The notes beneath the pieces were generated by a model that saw only the letters and a program-made list of their open reading frames with translations, was not told where the DNA came from and made no database searches. This document shows, piece by piece, positions 63,866 to 64,000 of a stretch of 64,000 bases of DNA. Made by a program: the position numbers and the translations under genes. The stretch lies in NCBI RefSeq assembly GCF_018390695.1, contig NZ_JAHBGF010000028.1, positions 744,001-808,000 of the forward strand, in the 5' to 3' direction. Each line of letters opens with the position of its first letter. The first letter of the stretch is position 1. This stretch comes from Ancylobacter sonchi. Its GTDB lineage: Bacteria > Pseudomonadota > Alphaproteobacteria > Rhizobiales > Xanthobacteraceae.

Positions 63866-64000
63866 TCATGCCGCGTGCGGCAACCGCCCCGTCGCCGGCT
63901 CGGCGAAGGTGACCATGGCGATGTCGCCGAAGCCGCGCGCGGCCAGCGCGTCGAAGGCCTGCACCGCATCGGTGGTGCGGGCGCCGGGATGGGTGACGAG
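63866..64000 (-). CDS. Unidentified protein, C-terminal fragment
   Basis: The last 44 codons of a minus-strand gene that starts beyond the window edge. The fragment reads LVTHPGARTTDAVQAFDALAARGFG and then DIAMVTFAEPATGRLPHAA before a TGA. High GC at third positions supports real coding. The fragment is too short for me to name a family. Confidence 0.6.
   Translation of the reverse strand, partial: LVTHPGARTTDAVQAFDALAARGFGDIAMVTFAEPATGRLPHAA

Overview
The window is GC-rich chromosomal DNA from an alphaproteobacterium of the order Hyphomicrobiales (Rhizobiales). The evidence is DivK, an EipB/DUF1849 envelope protein, DUF1489, DUF3572 and DUF2842 proteins, a Phasin_2-type phasin, a DinB with an N-terminal zinc ribbon, a GTTC-N7-GTTC SOS box and the ppiA-ppiB-queA-tgt order. 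A Xanthobacteraceae-like host would fit, but this is inference. There is no rRNA, CRISPR array, prophage or intact transposon. Mobile DNA survives only as wreckage: a frameshifted integrase tail beside tRNA-Leu, a decayed IS5-type transposase and a broken AraC regulator.

Layout. 1-1720: end of a peptide/nickel-type ABC importer (permease tail plus a double ATPase). 1781-10258: an SDR oxidoreductase, an RND efflux operon (hydrolase-like protein, adaptor, pump) with a divergent LysR regulator, and a second LysR. 10249-12672: a DapA-like protein without its catalytic residues, coupled to a tiny membrane protein; a small hypothetical; an arginase. 12730-18953: a five-gene, mostly exported redox operon (Tat-exported molybdenum hydroxylase, 2Fe-2S subunit, diheme cytochrome c, unknown exported protein, PuuE-like NodB-fold protein). 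19306-19959: AraC pseudogene. 20030-26171: divK, DUF3572, dinB, eipB, RidA, a glycerophosphodiesterase, a FemAB-like acyltransferase and a HIT protein. 26190-30905: azlCD, clpA-clpS and a phasin with PhaR-like operators. 31247-38558: a penicillin-binding DD-carboxypeptidase with a SPOR domain, a membrane J-protein coupled to a VWA-like protein, panC and small or DUF genes. 38574-43251: ydcF coupled to a CHASE4-like/GGDEF/EAL protein, then mgtE. 43427-46356: acylphosphatase, lipB, tRNA-Leu, integrase scar, tRNA-Lys, wrbA. 46505-54041: tgt, queA, two cyclophilins, coaD, a LOG-family protein and gyrA, all on the minus strand. 54301-59200: marC, then ssb and uvrA diverging around an SOS box. 59201-62253: about 3 kb without a credible intact gene. 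62254-64000: ctaA, a DUF2842 protein and the tail of an unidentified gene.

The most interesting unit is the 12.7-19.0 kb operon. It could hydroxylate a ring or aldehyde substrate outside the cytoplasm, pass electrons to a cytochrome c, and open the resulting cyclic amide with the PuuE-like protein; the substrate is unknown. Second, three proteins keep a well-known enzyme fold but have lost diagnostic residues: the hydrolase-like protein of the efflux operon, the DapA-like protein, and a Tgt missing most of its zinc ligands. The rest is mainly conserved housekeeping: DNA repair and SOS response, protein quality control, queuosine, lipoate, pantothenate/CoA and heme A synthesis, and envelope maintenance.
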